A stretch of DNA of 8,181 nucleotides from Clostridiales bacterium UBA8960 (GCA_003482695.1 DMYC01000255.1:1-8181), one strand, 5' to 3'; shown: positions 1 through 6,417, counted from the first letter of the stretch. Notes: a model not told the origin generated them from the sequence alone. Numbers and translations are program-made.

Positions 1-1
1 G

Positions 2-676
2 ACAGGCTATGAACACCAATTGATCGAGGTGGACGCCGGCATTGTGCCCGATCCGGAAATGACAAAAATCATCCGCCGTGAGCTTGCACCCTTCGATGCC
101 AAACTCAGCGCAGTTGTCGGAGAGACTGCTACGGCGTGGAATCGTGCAACAATGCTGGAAACGACCATGGATAATTTTCTTCTGGAGTCTGTGCTGGAAG
201 CCTCGGGCGCCGAAATGGCCTTTTCAAACGGCTGGAGATATGGCGCTCCCATAATTCCCGGTCCCGTTACACTTAACGATCTTTATAATATAACCCCTAT
301 GGATCCACCTATTGGCACAACAGATCTTACTGGGGAAGAAATACTGGACATGCTTGAGGAAAATTTAGAGCGTACGTTTGCTTCTGATCCATACGATCAA
401 ATGGGAGGGTACATCAAACGAGGCATGGGACTCACTGTTTATCTTAAAATTGAGAATCCTCACGGTCAACGTATCCAGAACGTTTTTATCGGAAGCGAAC
501 CAATAGACCGCACACGCATATACCATGCGGCGTTTGTGACTGAACAGGGTGTACCGAAAAAATATGGTGTTAAACGCAATGAACTAAACATTCATGCTGT
601 AGAGGCGATGCAATCATATTTGGCGAATCACAATCCCATGAATGCGGAACTTAGAGGTTCATATATCTTAGTGTGA
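2..676 (+). CDS. 5'-nucleotidase / SoxB-like metallophosphoesterase, C-terminal part (5' end outside window)
   Basis: The reading frame is open from the left edge, so only about the last 224 residues are present and the metal-binding catalytic domain lies outside. What remains matches the 5'-nucleotidase C-terminal (substrate-binding) domain. It has an FSNGWRYG segment where nucleotidases have NGGGIR, then a PG.VT..DLY.I.P stretch, an LTGEEILDMLE helix, and a DPYDQMGGYIKR segment. From my memory of the family, the last segment and FSNGWRYG resemble SoxB (thiosulfohydrolase) more than ordinary UshA-type nucleotidases, but this is not an alignment result. SoxB cleaves sulfate from a carrier-bound sulfane sulfur in thiosulfate oxidation. 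The next gene starts 34 bases downstream and is sulfur related, which supports a sulfur role. An internal TTG at position 20 is not a real start, because the frame continues upstream of it. Family membership is solid; the SoxB-like function is inferred. Confidence 0.82.
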   Translation, partial: TGYEHQLIEVDAGIVPDPEMTKIIRRELAPFDAKLSAVVGETATAWNRATMLETTMDNFLLESVLEASGAEMAFSNGWRYGAPIIPGPVTLNDLYNITPMDPPIGTTDLTGEEILDMLEENLERTFASDPYDQMGGYIKRGMGLTVYLKIENPHGQRIQNVFIGSEPIDRTRIYHAAFVTEQGVPKKYGVKRNELNIHAVEAMQSYLANHNPMNAELRGSYILV

Positions 677-710
677 TCATTCACGATTTAGTGGTTAAGA
701 GGAGAGCAAA

Positions 711-2069
711 ATGTATTTTAAAAAAATTGAAACAGAAGGTCTTGCACATTTTTCATACATGATTGGCGCTGGGACAGATATAGCCGTCATCGACCCCATA
801 AGAGATGTTGAAATCTACATGCACGAAGCTAGAATAGCTGGAGTGAAAATTAAGTATATTCTTGAAACGCATAGAAATGAGGATTTTGTAGCAGGCTCAA
901 TGGAGCTTGCTGACAAAACTGGCGCTGTCATATATATATCTGGTCACGAGGCATTAGGACATGTCTATGGAGAAAAAATAATGGATGGCTTTGAACTAAA
1001 AATTAATAAAATCACTTTGAAAGCCATTCACACACCAGGTCATACGCTTGGGCATCTATGCTATGCCGTGTATGAAGAAGGGGTTGAAAGTGCCTATATG
1101 GTTTTTTCAGGCGATTGTTTATTTATGGGGGATCTTGGACGAACTGATTTTTATGGCGAAGAGAATCTAGTCAAAATGACAGGTCTCATGTATGAAAGTG
1201 TATTTGAAAAGTTGCTCCCACTGGGAGATCAAGTGCTTCTATGCCCTGCTCATGGTGCAGGCTCAGCCTGTGGAGATGATATGGATGAAAGGCCTTACTC
1301 ATCGTTAGGGTACGAAAAAACGACGAATAGCTTGCTTAAGGTGGGCTCAAAGGAAGCGTTTATAAAGACATTTGCAAAAATGAGGATAAAGCCAAGATAT
1401 TTTGATCATATGGAAATTCTTAACGTTAATGGTGCGGATTTTGTTCATAATGAAGTGGTACTAAATACGCTCACTGTTCATGAAATCGCAGAAATGATGT
1501 CGAGTATTCTTCTAATCGATGCTAGAACAAAAGAGGGGTTTATTGGGGGGCATATTCCAGGTTCGATCTATTTGCCTAAAGGCAATATTACAGCGTTTCT
1601 TGGCTCAATTTACGAGCCGGATGTTAAAATCGCTTTTGTTATCGATGGGAAAGTTGGAGAAATGGAAACCATTTACTGGTACTGTAGACGGATTGGCTTC
1701 GATAGTATTGTTGGATATTTACCTGATGGTATCGAAAAGTGGCAAAAGGAAGGGCATGAGGTAGATCAACTTTCAACCATATCTGCGAAAGCATATAAAG
1801 AAATGGATAAAGGCGACCACTTTATTCTCCTAGACATCCGTGACTACAATGAAACAAAACCGCAAGACCCGGACGAAAACAAGGTGAGCATTCCACTGAA
1901 GAGCTTATATCAGAGTCTTGAAAAACTGAAAATGGACCAGCATAAAACAATCTATGTATTGTGTGGATCAGGAAATAGAGCGACAACTGCTGCATCATAT
2001 CTTAATGCAAAGGGCTACAAGGTTATCGTTATAACAGGTGGTGCAGAGATGTATAGAAATCTAGAATAG
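711..2069 (+). CDS. MBL-fold persulfide dioxygenase-like protein with two rhodanese domains
   Basis: A 452-residue cytoplasmic protein with an ATG start and a GGAG site six bases upstream. Residues 1-235 form a metallo-beta-lactamase domain of the ETHE1/CstB type. The usual HxHxDH motif reads H54-R-N-E-D-F59. The three residues that bind the single iron in persulfide dioxygenases appear kept: H54, H107 (in HTPGH) and D135 (in FSGD). H181 sits in PAHGAGS. Residues about 255-355 are a first rhodanese domain (DAR at 270, GHIPGS at 280) whose active loop reads VIDGK with no cysteine, so it is probably not catalytic. Residues about 358-452 are a second rhodanese domain with loop CGSGNR and catalytic C418. 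This layout matches CstB-like proteins, which oxidise low-molecular-weight persulfides and transfer sulfane sulfur. It likely shares an operon with the SoxB-like gene upstream and the broken sulfur transporter gene that follows one base after its stop. Confidence 0.9.
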   Translation: MYFKKIETEGLAHFSYMIGAGTDIAVIDPIRDVEIYMHEARIAGVKIKYILETHRNEDFVAGSMELADKTGAVIYISGHEALGHVYGEKIMDGFELKINKITLKAIHTPGHTLGHLCYAVYEEGVESAYMVFSGDCLFMGDLGRTDFYGEENLVKMTGLMYESVFEKLLPLGDQVLLCPAHGAGSACGDDMDERPYSSLGYEKTTNSLLKVGSKEAFIKTFAKMRIKPRYFDHMEILNVNGADFVHNEVVLNTLTVHEIAEMMSSILLIDARTKEGFIGGHIPGSIYLPKGNITAFLGSIYEPDVKIAFVIDGKVGEMETIYWYCRRIGFDSIVGYLPDGIEKWQKEGHEVDQLSTISAKAYKEMDKGDHFILLDIRDYNETKPQDPDENKVSIPLKSLYQSLEKLKMDQHKTIYVLCGSGNRATTAASYLNAKGYKVIVITGGAEMYRNLE

Positions 2070-2552
2070 AGGCTTCCTACTTCAAAAAGGCAGCGTAACA
2101 AAATATGAAGTTTTAATGGGTCAGTTAAGGCTAACCGATTTTACAGTAGTAAAAGTCATCCTTACAGCAATTGTCGTTACGATGCTTGGCGTGAGTTTTT
2201 TTATCCTAAAGGCAAGCTTCCCGTCAGTACAAAGTCTGGATCCATAAAGAATGCCATTATCGGAGGATTAATATTCGGTGTTGGTTTTGGTCTCTTGGGT
2301 TATTGTCCTGGTACGATCGCCGGTGCTATAGGCGATGGTGCTTTGGATGCGATAACTGGCGGTTTTATAGGCATCGTCCTTGGAACAATCATATACGCGA
2401 TGATGTATGAAAAATTAAAGGAAAAAGGCATTGTGACCACAGACAAGTTCAGTGAATATAGTCTATTCCACAAAATTTCAGGCAATCCATTCAAAGTGAC
2501 TCTGCCGATAAGTGCAGCCCTTATGCTTGTGCTCTATTTTATTGAAAGATAA
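2065..2552 (+). pseudogene. YeeE/YedE-family sulfur transporter, 5'-truncated and frameshifted
   Basis: The region encodes a YeeE/YedE (TsuA-like) membrane protein in two frames. From 2071, frame one reads GFLLQKGSVTKYEVLMGQ and on through DFTVVKVILTAIVV, then stops at 2245-2247. From about 2200 the second frame carries KSGSIKNAIIGG, LIFGVGFGLLGYCPGT with the family's conserved cysteine, and then continues to 2552. Loss of one base in the T run at 2196-2202 or the AAA at 2208-2210 explains the switch; restoring an A would give ILKGKLPVSTKSGS across the break. The start is missing too: the frame is closed by a stop at 2062-2064, has no start codon before ATG 2116, and the GFLLQKG segment lies directly after the upstream stop with no ribosome binding site. 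Members of this family import thiosulfate or related sulfur, which fits the two genes before it. Alternatives are sequencing error or a -1 ribosomal frameshift, but the missing start favours decay. Confidence 0.8.
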
Positions 2553-2611
2553 TTGACTTAAATGTCTAGTTTAAGTTCACGATTGAGGCTAGATTTGCAC
2601 ACATTGAAAAA

Positions 2612-2638
2612 TGATCAGGGGGTCCGACCCCCTGATCA
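2612..2638. repeat. Perfect 13-bp inverted repeat around a single central base
   Basis: The left arm TGATCAGGGGGTC (2612-2624) and right arm GACCCCCTGATCA (2626-2638) are exact reverse complements around C2625. On the + strand the hairpin is not followed by a T run. On the - strand it is followed by ATTTTT, but no - strand gene upstream needs termination. A mobile or REP-like repeat is at least as likely as a terminator; this is inference. Confidence 0.75.
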
Positions 2639-2664
2639 CTTCCTGATCACTTCCTGACCACTTC
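2632..2664. repeat. Three tandem 11-bp repeats
   Basis: Units CTGATCACTTC (2632-2642), CTGATCACTTC (2643-2653) and CTGACCACTTC (2654-2664) follow head to tail, and the third differs by one base. The first unit overlaps the right arm of the palindrome at 2612-2638, so the array looks like a slippage expansion of the palindrome's edge. No function is evident. Confidence 0.8.
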
Positions 2665-2733
2665 CTTCACAAGCACAAACTGACACGCTTAAAAACTTCC
2701 TTTCTGTCATTATGAATTAGGTCAATTTTCCAT

Positions 2734-2739
2734 TATACT
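2734..2739 (+). promoter_or_regulatory. Possible -10 box for the ECF/aminotransferase operon
   Basis: TATACT lies 32 bases before the ATG at 2772 in an A+T-rich stretch, which suits a sigma-70-type -10 element. No good -35 is found 16-18 bases upstream (best TTATGA at 2710-2715), so the call is weak. Confidence 0.3.
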
Positions 2740-2771
2740 AACCAAGAAAGAATAATATTTCGGAGGCTAGT

Positions 2772-3323
2772 ATGGCACAGCAAATGACAGAAAATATGAA
2801 AAAGAAAGTCAGCACAAAAGACATCGTCCTAACCGGACTCTTAACATCTATGGTTTTAGTTGCAACGATGTTCATCAACATACGTTTACCGATTTCCATA
2901 AACGGTGGTCTAATCCACATGGGCAACGTCATGCTTTTCTTAGCGGCAATCCTCTTCGGCAAAAACAAGGGCATGATCGCTGGTGCATTTGGCATGGGGC
3001 TATTTGATGTCTTATCAGGATGGATGGCTTGGGCACCATTTACGTTTCTAATTCGAGGGGCAATGGGGTATATTATTGGACATATCGCACATTTAAACGG
3101 AAAAAAAGGCGACAGCTTTTTTTACAATTTCGTAGGCATCCTTCTCTCAAGCGTCGTTATGGTGGCTGGCTACTACATCACTGAGGGGCTCCTTTATGGC
3201 AACTGGGTAGCACCGATGACATCCATACCTGGAAATCTGGTACAGCTCATATTCGGATGCTCGGCTATTTTCATCGCTCCGATAGTAAAGAAAGCATTGA
3301 AAGCCACAGGAGGCATTTTATGA
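2772..3323 (+). CDS. ECF transporter S component (substrate-binding membrane subunit)
   Basis: A 183-residue integral membrane protein; ATG with GGAGG five bases upstream. After a short basic N-terminus it shows about six membrane segments (near residues 17-36, 47-63, 67-85, 88-106, 118-139 and 154-173). The stretch GMGLFDVLSGWMAWAPFTFLIRGAMGYIIG, near residues 74-103, is the hallmark of small ECF S components related to the riboflavin/vitamin group: a D in the third helix, APFTF, then a basic residue and a glycine-rich helix. S components capture a vitamin or similar micronutrient and use a shared EcfA/EcfA'/EcfT module, not encoded here, so this gene likely relies on a module elsewhere in the genome. 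Its stop overlaps the start of the aminotransferase gene (ATGA), so the two are cotranslated and probably share a substrate or product. The substrate cannot be read from sequence. Confidence 0.85.
   Translation: MAQQMTENMKKKVSTKDIVLTGLLTSMVLVATMFINIRLPISINGGLIHMGNVMLFLAAILFGKNKGMIAGAFGMGLFDVLSGWMAWAPFTFLIRGAMGYIIGHIAHLNGKKGDSFFYNFVGILLSSVVMVAGYYITEGLLYGNWVAPMTSIPGNLVQLIFGCSAIFIAPIVKKALKATGGIL
3308..3323 (+). promoter_or_regulatory. Ribosome binding site and ATGA stop-start overlap
   Basis: AGGAGG at 3308-3313 sits six bases before ATG 3320-3322, and the upstream gene's TGA occupies 3321-3323. This settles the aminotransferase start at 3320 over an in-frame ATG at 3257, which lies inside the S-component gene without a comparable site. 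It also indicates translational coupling. Confidence 0.85.
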
Positions 3324-4438
3324 ATTACCCACTCATGATGACACCTGGACCGACCATGATCCATGAGTCAGTTCGTATGGCCGCATCTAGGCCGATCACC
3401 AACCCTGACCTTGATCCTGATTTTTTCGAATTTTATAAAGCTACATGCGCACAACTTAAGGCGCTCTTAAACACAAAAAACGACACTCTGATACTAAATG
3501 CGGAAGCCATTCTTGGCCTTGAGGCAAGCTGTGCATCGTTGATCGAACCTGGCGATCGAGTGCTTTGCATCGACAACGGCTTCTTCGGAAACGGCTTTGG
3601 TGAATTCGCAAAGATGTATGGAGCAGAAGTCGTTTACTTAAAATCGGATTACAGAAACGCCATCGATCCTAAAGCACTGGAAGCCTTTTTGTCAAATGAC
3701 AACCGTTTTAAACTTGCGACACTGGTTCATTGTGAAACGCCATCGGGCATTACAAATCCAGTTGATGAGATTTGTCCAATCCTTAAAAAGCACAACATTC
3801 TATCGGTCGTCGATGCTGTCTCGGCAGTTGGCGGTGAACCAATTGAAGTGGATGCATGGGCGATGGATGTGGTGATCGTCGGTAGTCAAAAGTGCTTATC
3901 CGCCGCACCTGGCCTCACTTTGATGTCCATTAGTCCAGTAGCCTCGTCGATTATGTCGCAAAGAAAAACGCCAATACCTGGCTTTTATAACAACTTGACG
4001 ATCTGGAATAATTGGTATGAAAATCGTGAGTTCCCATACACTCAACCCATCAGTCAGATTTATCAGTTGAGCGTTGCGCTTGAAAGGGCATTAAATGATT
4101 CGGCGCGTTTGGAAAGACATAGCCAGTTAGCGACCGTTACAAGAACCGCATTTGAACGTGCGGGCTTCGAATTATACGCCCTCTCGGGCCATGCAAGCAC
4201 CGTTACAACCGTGATGCTTCCTGAAGGCATCACGTTCAAAACGCTGTTTGACGCGATGCGAAACGATCACAACATTTTAATCGGTGGCGGCCTAGGGCAT
4301 CTAGATGGTAAAGTTTTCAGAATCGGCCACATGGGTGAGAATTGCCACGAAGAGTGGATATGGAAGACGTTTAATGCGCTAAACGAAGTGTTTTTAAAGC
4401 TTGGCGTCGCGCTTAAAGCACCACTTTGGCCGATTTAA
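3320..4438 (+). CDS. Class-V PLP-dependent aminotransferase (alanine-glyoxylate/serine-pyruvate type)
   Basis: A 372-residue cytoplasmic enzyme of fold type I. It begins with the MMTPGPT segment typical of the alanine-glyoxylate/serine-pyruvate/phosphonoacetaldehyde aminotransferase group. The ILGLEASCASLIEPGDRVL region (near 64-82) forms part of the cofactor pocket. HCETPSGITNP (137-147) is followed by VVDAVSAVGG, where D165 should pair with the pyridine nitrogen. K191 in GSQKCL is the expected Schiff-base lysine. R334 in FRIGHMG matches the carboxylate-binding arginine. Length is normal and no damage is seen. The start is fixed by the AGGAGG and four-base overlap with the S component. It moves an amino group between an amino acid or amine and an oxo acid. 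The real substrate is unknown, but coupling to a micronutrient transporter hints at an amine vitamin or small amino compound rather than central metabolism. Confidence 0.9.
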   Translation: MNYPLMMTPGPTMIHESVRMAASRPITNPDLDPDFFEFYKATCAQLKALLNTKNDTLILNAEAILGLEASCASLIEPGDRVLCIDNGFFGNGFGEFAKMYGAEVVYLKSDYRNAIDPKALEAFLSNDNRFKLATLVHCETPSGITNPVDEICPILKKHNILSVVDAVSAVGGEPIEVDAWAMDVVIVGSQKCLSAAPGLTLMSISPVASSIMSQRKTPIPGFYNNLTIWNNWYENREFPYTQPISQIYQLSVALERALNDSARLERHSQLATVTRTAFERAGFELYALSGHASTVTTVMLPEGITFKTLFDAMRNDHNILIGGGLGHLDGKVFRIGHMGENCHEEWIWKTFNALNEVFLKLGVALKAPLWPI

Positions 4439-4451
4439 GTCGCTTAAGCAA

Positions 4452-5048
4452 TTACATGGCATTGCCTTTTTCAAACATTTGCATAAAAATCTTAGCAATC
4501 TGTGGATCAAACTGGGTTCCAGCACATTTCTGAATTTCTTCAATTGCAGCATCATGTGTCATCGCTTTACGGTAAATCCGATCTTCCGTCATCGCGTCAT
4601 ATGAATCAACAACCGAAAGTATCCGCGAAAGCAATGGAACATCCGTGCCCCGTAGCTTTTGTGGATACCCATTTCCATCCCATCTCTCATGATGATGAAG
4701 GATATACTCTGCAATCGGTGCTAGATTAGGCGATGACATCGCTATTCTGTAACCGATTTCAGGGTGTTTTTTCATTTCGTTCCATTCTGCATCATCCAGA
4801 GGCCCAGCCTTATTTAGAATATGCTCCGCAATGCCCACTTTCCCGATATCATGTAAAGTCGCCAACAACTCAATATGATCTAATTCAATCTGTGATAGGT
4901 TTAGCTTCAAACCAACTTTTCTGGATAGTTGAGCAATTCGTTCTGCGTGTTCCTCTGTTTCATGACTTTTTTCAAACATTGTCGCTTTAATCGAAGCCAA
5001 TATTGCACTATGCGAGCTGTTTTTTTCCAACAATTTACTTTGATTCAT
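4452..5048 (-). CDS. HD-GYP domain phosphodiesterase, separate C-terminal half of a split GGDEF/HD-GYP protein
   Basis: A 198-residue protein made almost wholly of an HD-GYP domain, which hydrolyses cyclic di-GMP or related dinucleotides. Visible motifs are H34 (in ETEEHAERI), HDIGKVGI with H66-D67 and K70, H95, HHHERWDGNGYP (118-129) and D148 in VVDSYDAMT, so the metal-binding and GYP residues all appear intact. Residues 1-25 (MNQSKLLEK onward) are the linker that follows a GGDEF domain in fused PAS-GGDEF-HD-GYP proteins. The gene is in frame with the GGDEF gene upstream; only a TAA stop lies between that gene's last codon and this ATG. A GGAAG sequence (5058-5054 on the - strand) five bases before the ATG could serve as a ribosome binding site, so reinitiation or independent initiation is plausible. 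Free-standing HD-GYP proteins exist, but here a split of one gene is the better reading. Confidence 0.9.
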   Translation of the reverse strand: MNQSKLLEKNSSHSAILASIKATMFEKSHETEEHAERIAQLSRKVGLKLNLSQIELDHIELLATLHDIGKVGIAEHILNKAGPLDDAEWNEMKKHPEIGYRIAMSSPNLAPIAEYILHHHERWDGNGYPQKLRGTDVPLLSRILSVVDSYDAMTEDRIYRKAMTHDAAIEEIQKCAGTQFDPQIAKIFMQMFEKGNAM

Positions 5049-5058
5049 TTAGTCTTCC
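5049..5058 (-). promoter_or_regulatory. TAA-ATG in-frame stop-start junction with upstream GGAAG
   Basis: Read on the - strand, GGAAG (5058-5054) is followed by the last GAC codon (5054-5052), TAA (5051-5049) and then ATG (5048-5046). Stop and start are adjacent and in the same frame, which allows termination-reinitiation. The site decides whether the HD-GYP half is made. Confidence 0.65.
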
Positions 5059-6353
5059 GCCATTTTGCTAACCTGCATGATACTAGTGTGAACGGTTTCT
5101 TTTGTATCGACCCCTAAAGACAACTTAATATGACACGCTTCATTTTTCACATGGATATTATATTGTTTACATGCATATTGAATGTCATTTAATAAGTTCA
5201 CGGCCGCTTCATAGTTGGTATTTGGTAGAAGTATGGTGAACTCGTCACCACCTGTTCTGGTTAACACATCACCTTCCCTGCAACAACTTTCCATCAGTCG
5301 CGCAGTCTCTTTGATGACCTTATCCCCTTCTAAATTCCCAAAGGAATCGTTGATGAGTTTCAGACCGTTGATGTCTCCTATGATAATAGACAATGGCAAT
5401 TGCTCAGGCACATCTACAAGTTTTAGTGTTTGTTCATAAAACCTTCGATTATAAAGGCCCGTTAGTGAATCGTGATTGACGATGTAAAGCAGTTTTTCTT
5501 CTGAAGCTTTTTCATCCGTCATATCGATCGCGAAGATTAGATATCTATCTTCTGTAATCTTAACGGCATCGGTGCGGCACCAACGAATAGATCCGTTTTG
5601 ATGCACAAACTCAAACTCCCACTTCATATAACCTACTTTTTTTAAATTTTCAAAACTGCTTCGAGCAAAGTCCAAAGATACCTTAGCTGTGATGTCCTCT
5701 AAAGACATCATAAGAAGCTGTTCCTTGCTATAACCTGTTATCGCACACGCACATTTATTCACTTCAACATAGCGCCCATTTTCGTCTACAATGAAAACCC
5801 CATATGGCGCATGTTCAATATAACCACTATACTTTTCTTCGCTTTCTTTCAGTGCATGCTCTGCAGTGATGCGATCAGTTACATCGATTCCTAGATAACC
5901 ATATAAATTTTCATTGCTTTCTGAATCGTGGAGGGGAAAAACTCGACTTTCGAAATACCGTTTATTGCCTTCAAACTCAAAAACATCAATGCTTTCTAGG
6001 AATTGTCCATCAATCTCCGACTGCGACAAGACATATAATGCCTTTTTAACCATATCCGGAGGCGCTATTTGTGTGATTTCTTTATCAACGATTTCTTCTT
6101 TTGGCAAACCCATGATTTTTTCAGCGACAGCAGACACCTCCACAAATCTTCCATGATCATCAATAATCACAATTGCGCTAGGGCTATTATCAAGCAGGCT
6201 TTTCAGTCTGGATAAATTCTTCTTTGCTTCTTCATCAGCCGACTGAAGTGCTATACATTTCTCCTCAGTCTGAGTGAGTTGTTTTCTTATGCGTGAGTAA
6301 GAAACGGCATAATAAGCAAGTAAAACAGTCAATAATACCAATATGATATACAT
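5049..6353 (-). CDS. Membrane-anchored PAS-PAS-GGDEF diguanylate cyclase, N-terminal half of a split protein
   Basis: A 434-residue protein. I chose ATG 6353 because GGAG (6363-6360) lies six bases before it; the TTG at 6365 overlaps that site. Residues 1-19 form one membrane helix, followed by a charged, probably coiled segment (about 22-52). Two PAS domains follow (about 50-160, ending GYLGIDVTDR, and 173-282, ending FAIDMTDEK), each likely sensing a ligand or redox state. The GGDEF domain starts at HDSLTGLYNRR, has the intact active motif GGDEF (368-372), and an RxxD inhibitory site (R359 to D362) five residues before it. It should make cyclic di-GMP and be inhibited by its product. The protein ends at SKMAED, within the conserved last helix where relatives read A-[DE]-x-x-M-Y-x-x-K; that motif continues in the next gene across a TAA. 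It is thus probably the front part of a former 633-residue GGDEF/HD-GYP protein. Confidence 0.9.
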   Translation of the reverse strand: MYIILVLLTVLLAYYAVSYSRIRKQLTQTEEKCIALQSADEEAKKNLSRLKSLLDNSPSAIVIIDDHGRFVEVSAVAEKIMGLPKEEIVDKEITQIAPPDMVKKALYVLSQSEIDGQFLESIDVFEFEGNKRYFESRVFPLHDSESNENLYGYLGIDVTDRITAEHALKESEEKYSGYIEHAPYGVFIVDENGRYVEVNKCACAITGYSKEQLLMMSLEDITAKVSLDFARSSFENLKKVGYMKWEFEFVHQNGSIRWCRTDAVKITEDRYLIFAIDMTDEKASEEKLLYIVNHDSLTGLYNRRFYEQTLKLVDVPEQLPLSIIIGDINGLKLINDSFGNLEGDKVIKETARLMESCCREGDVLTRTGGDEFTILLPNTNYEAAVNLLNDIQYACKQYNIHVKNEACHIKLSLGVDTKETVHTSIMQVSKMAED

Positions 6354-6380
6354 TTTTTTCTCCAATTCGCACTAATGCTC

Positions 6381-6397
6381 AAATGACGTGGTCATTT
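6381..6397. promoter_or_regulatory. 17-nt palindrome in the leader of the PAS-GGDEF gene (candidate operator)
   Basis: AAATGAC (6381-6387) and GTCATTT (6391-6397) are perfect 7-bp arms around GTG. It lies 28 bases before the ATG at 6353 and downstream of a possible -35/-10 pair, where a repressor site would fit. No regulator gene is next to it, so operator function is inferred from position and symmetry only. Confidence 0.4.
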
Positions 6398-6417
6398 AAT
6401 TTTTTATAGTTATCTTG

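Larger units (their letters stand above)
2553..2771. other. Gene-free spacer between sulfur cluster and ECF/aminotransferase operon
   Basis: 219 bases without a supported gene. The first part has a weak A/T-rich hairpin (ACTTAAA at 2556-2562 with TTTAAGT at 2570-2576) that lacks a following T run. The middle holds a perfect 13-bp palindrome overlapping three tandem 11-bp repeats. The last 60 bases are A+T rich and carry a possible -10 box and the ribosome binding site of the next gene. No riboswitch that I recognise is present. Confidence 0.6.

Noticed and set aside
1..300. Higher G+C in the first 240 bases as a sign of transfer or a chimeric join
   Set aside because: Hand counts give about 53% G+C there against 37-50% in later blocks of the same gene, but the protein domain continues without a break and the change is gradual.
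2062..2075. Fusion of the rhodanese protein to the YeeE/YedE protein by a +1 shift at its stop
   Set aside because: A +1 shift at TAG would join the frames, but no known shift signal is visible and the rhodanese domain ends normally at GGAEMYRNLE; truncation of the second gene is simpler.
2556..2576. ACTTAAA/TTTAAGT hairpin as terminator of the sulfur operon
   Set aside because: The stem is short and A+T rich and no T run follows it.
3257..3319. Longer start for the aminotransferase at ATG 3257
   Set aside because: It would add 21 residues lying inside the S-component gene with no similarity to the family; ATG 3320 has AGGAGG at ideal spacing and the conserved MMTPGPT follows directly.
4409..4443. 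Possible two-way terminator between the convergent aminotransferase and HD-GYP genes
   Set aside because: GCGCTTAAA can pair with TTTAAGTCGC with one bulge, but the loop is large, much of the stem is coding sequence and neither strand has a T run.
6354..6365. TTG 6365 as the start of the PAS-GGDEF gene
   Set aside because: The TTG overlaps the GGAG ribosome binding site that serves ATG 6353, and nothing suitable precedes it.
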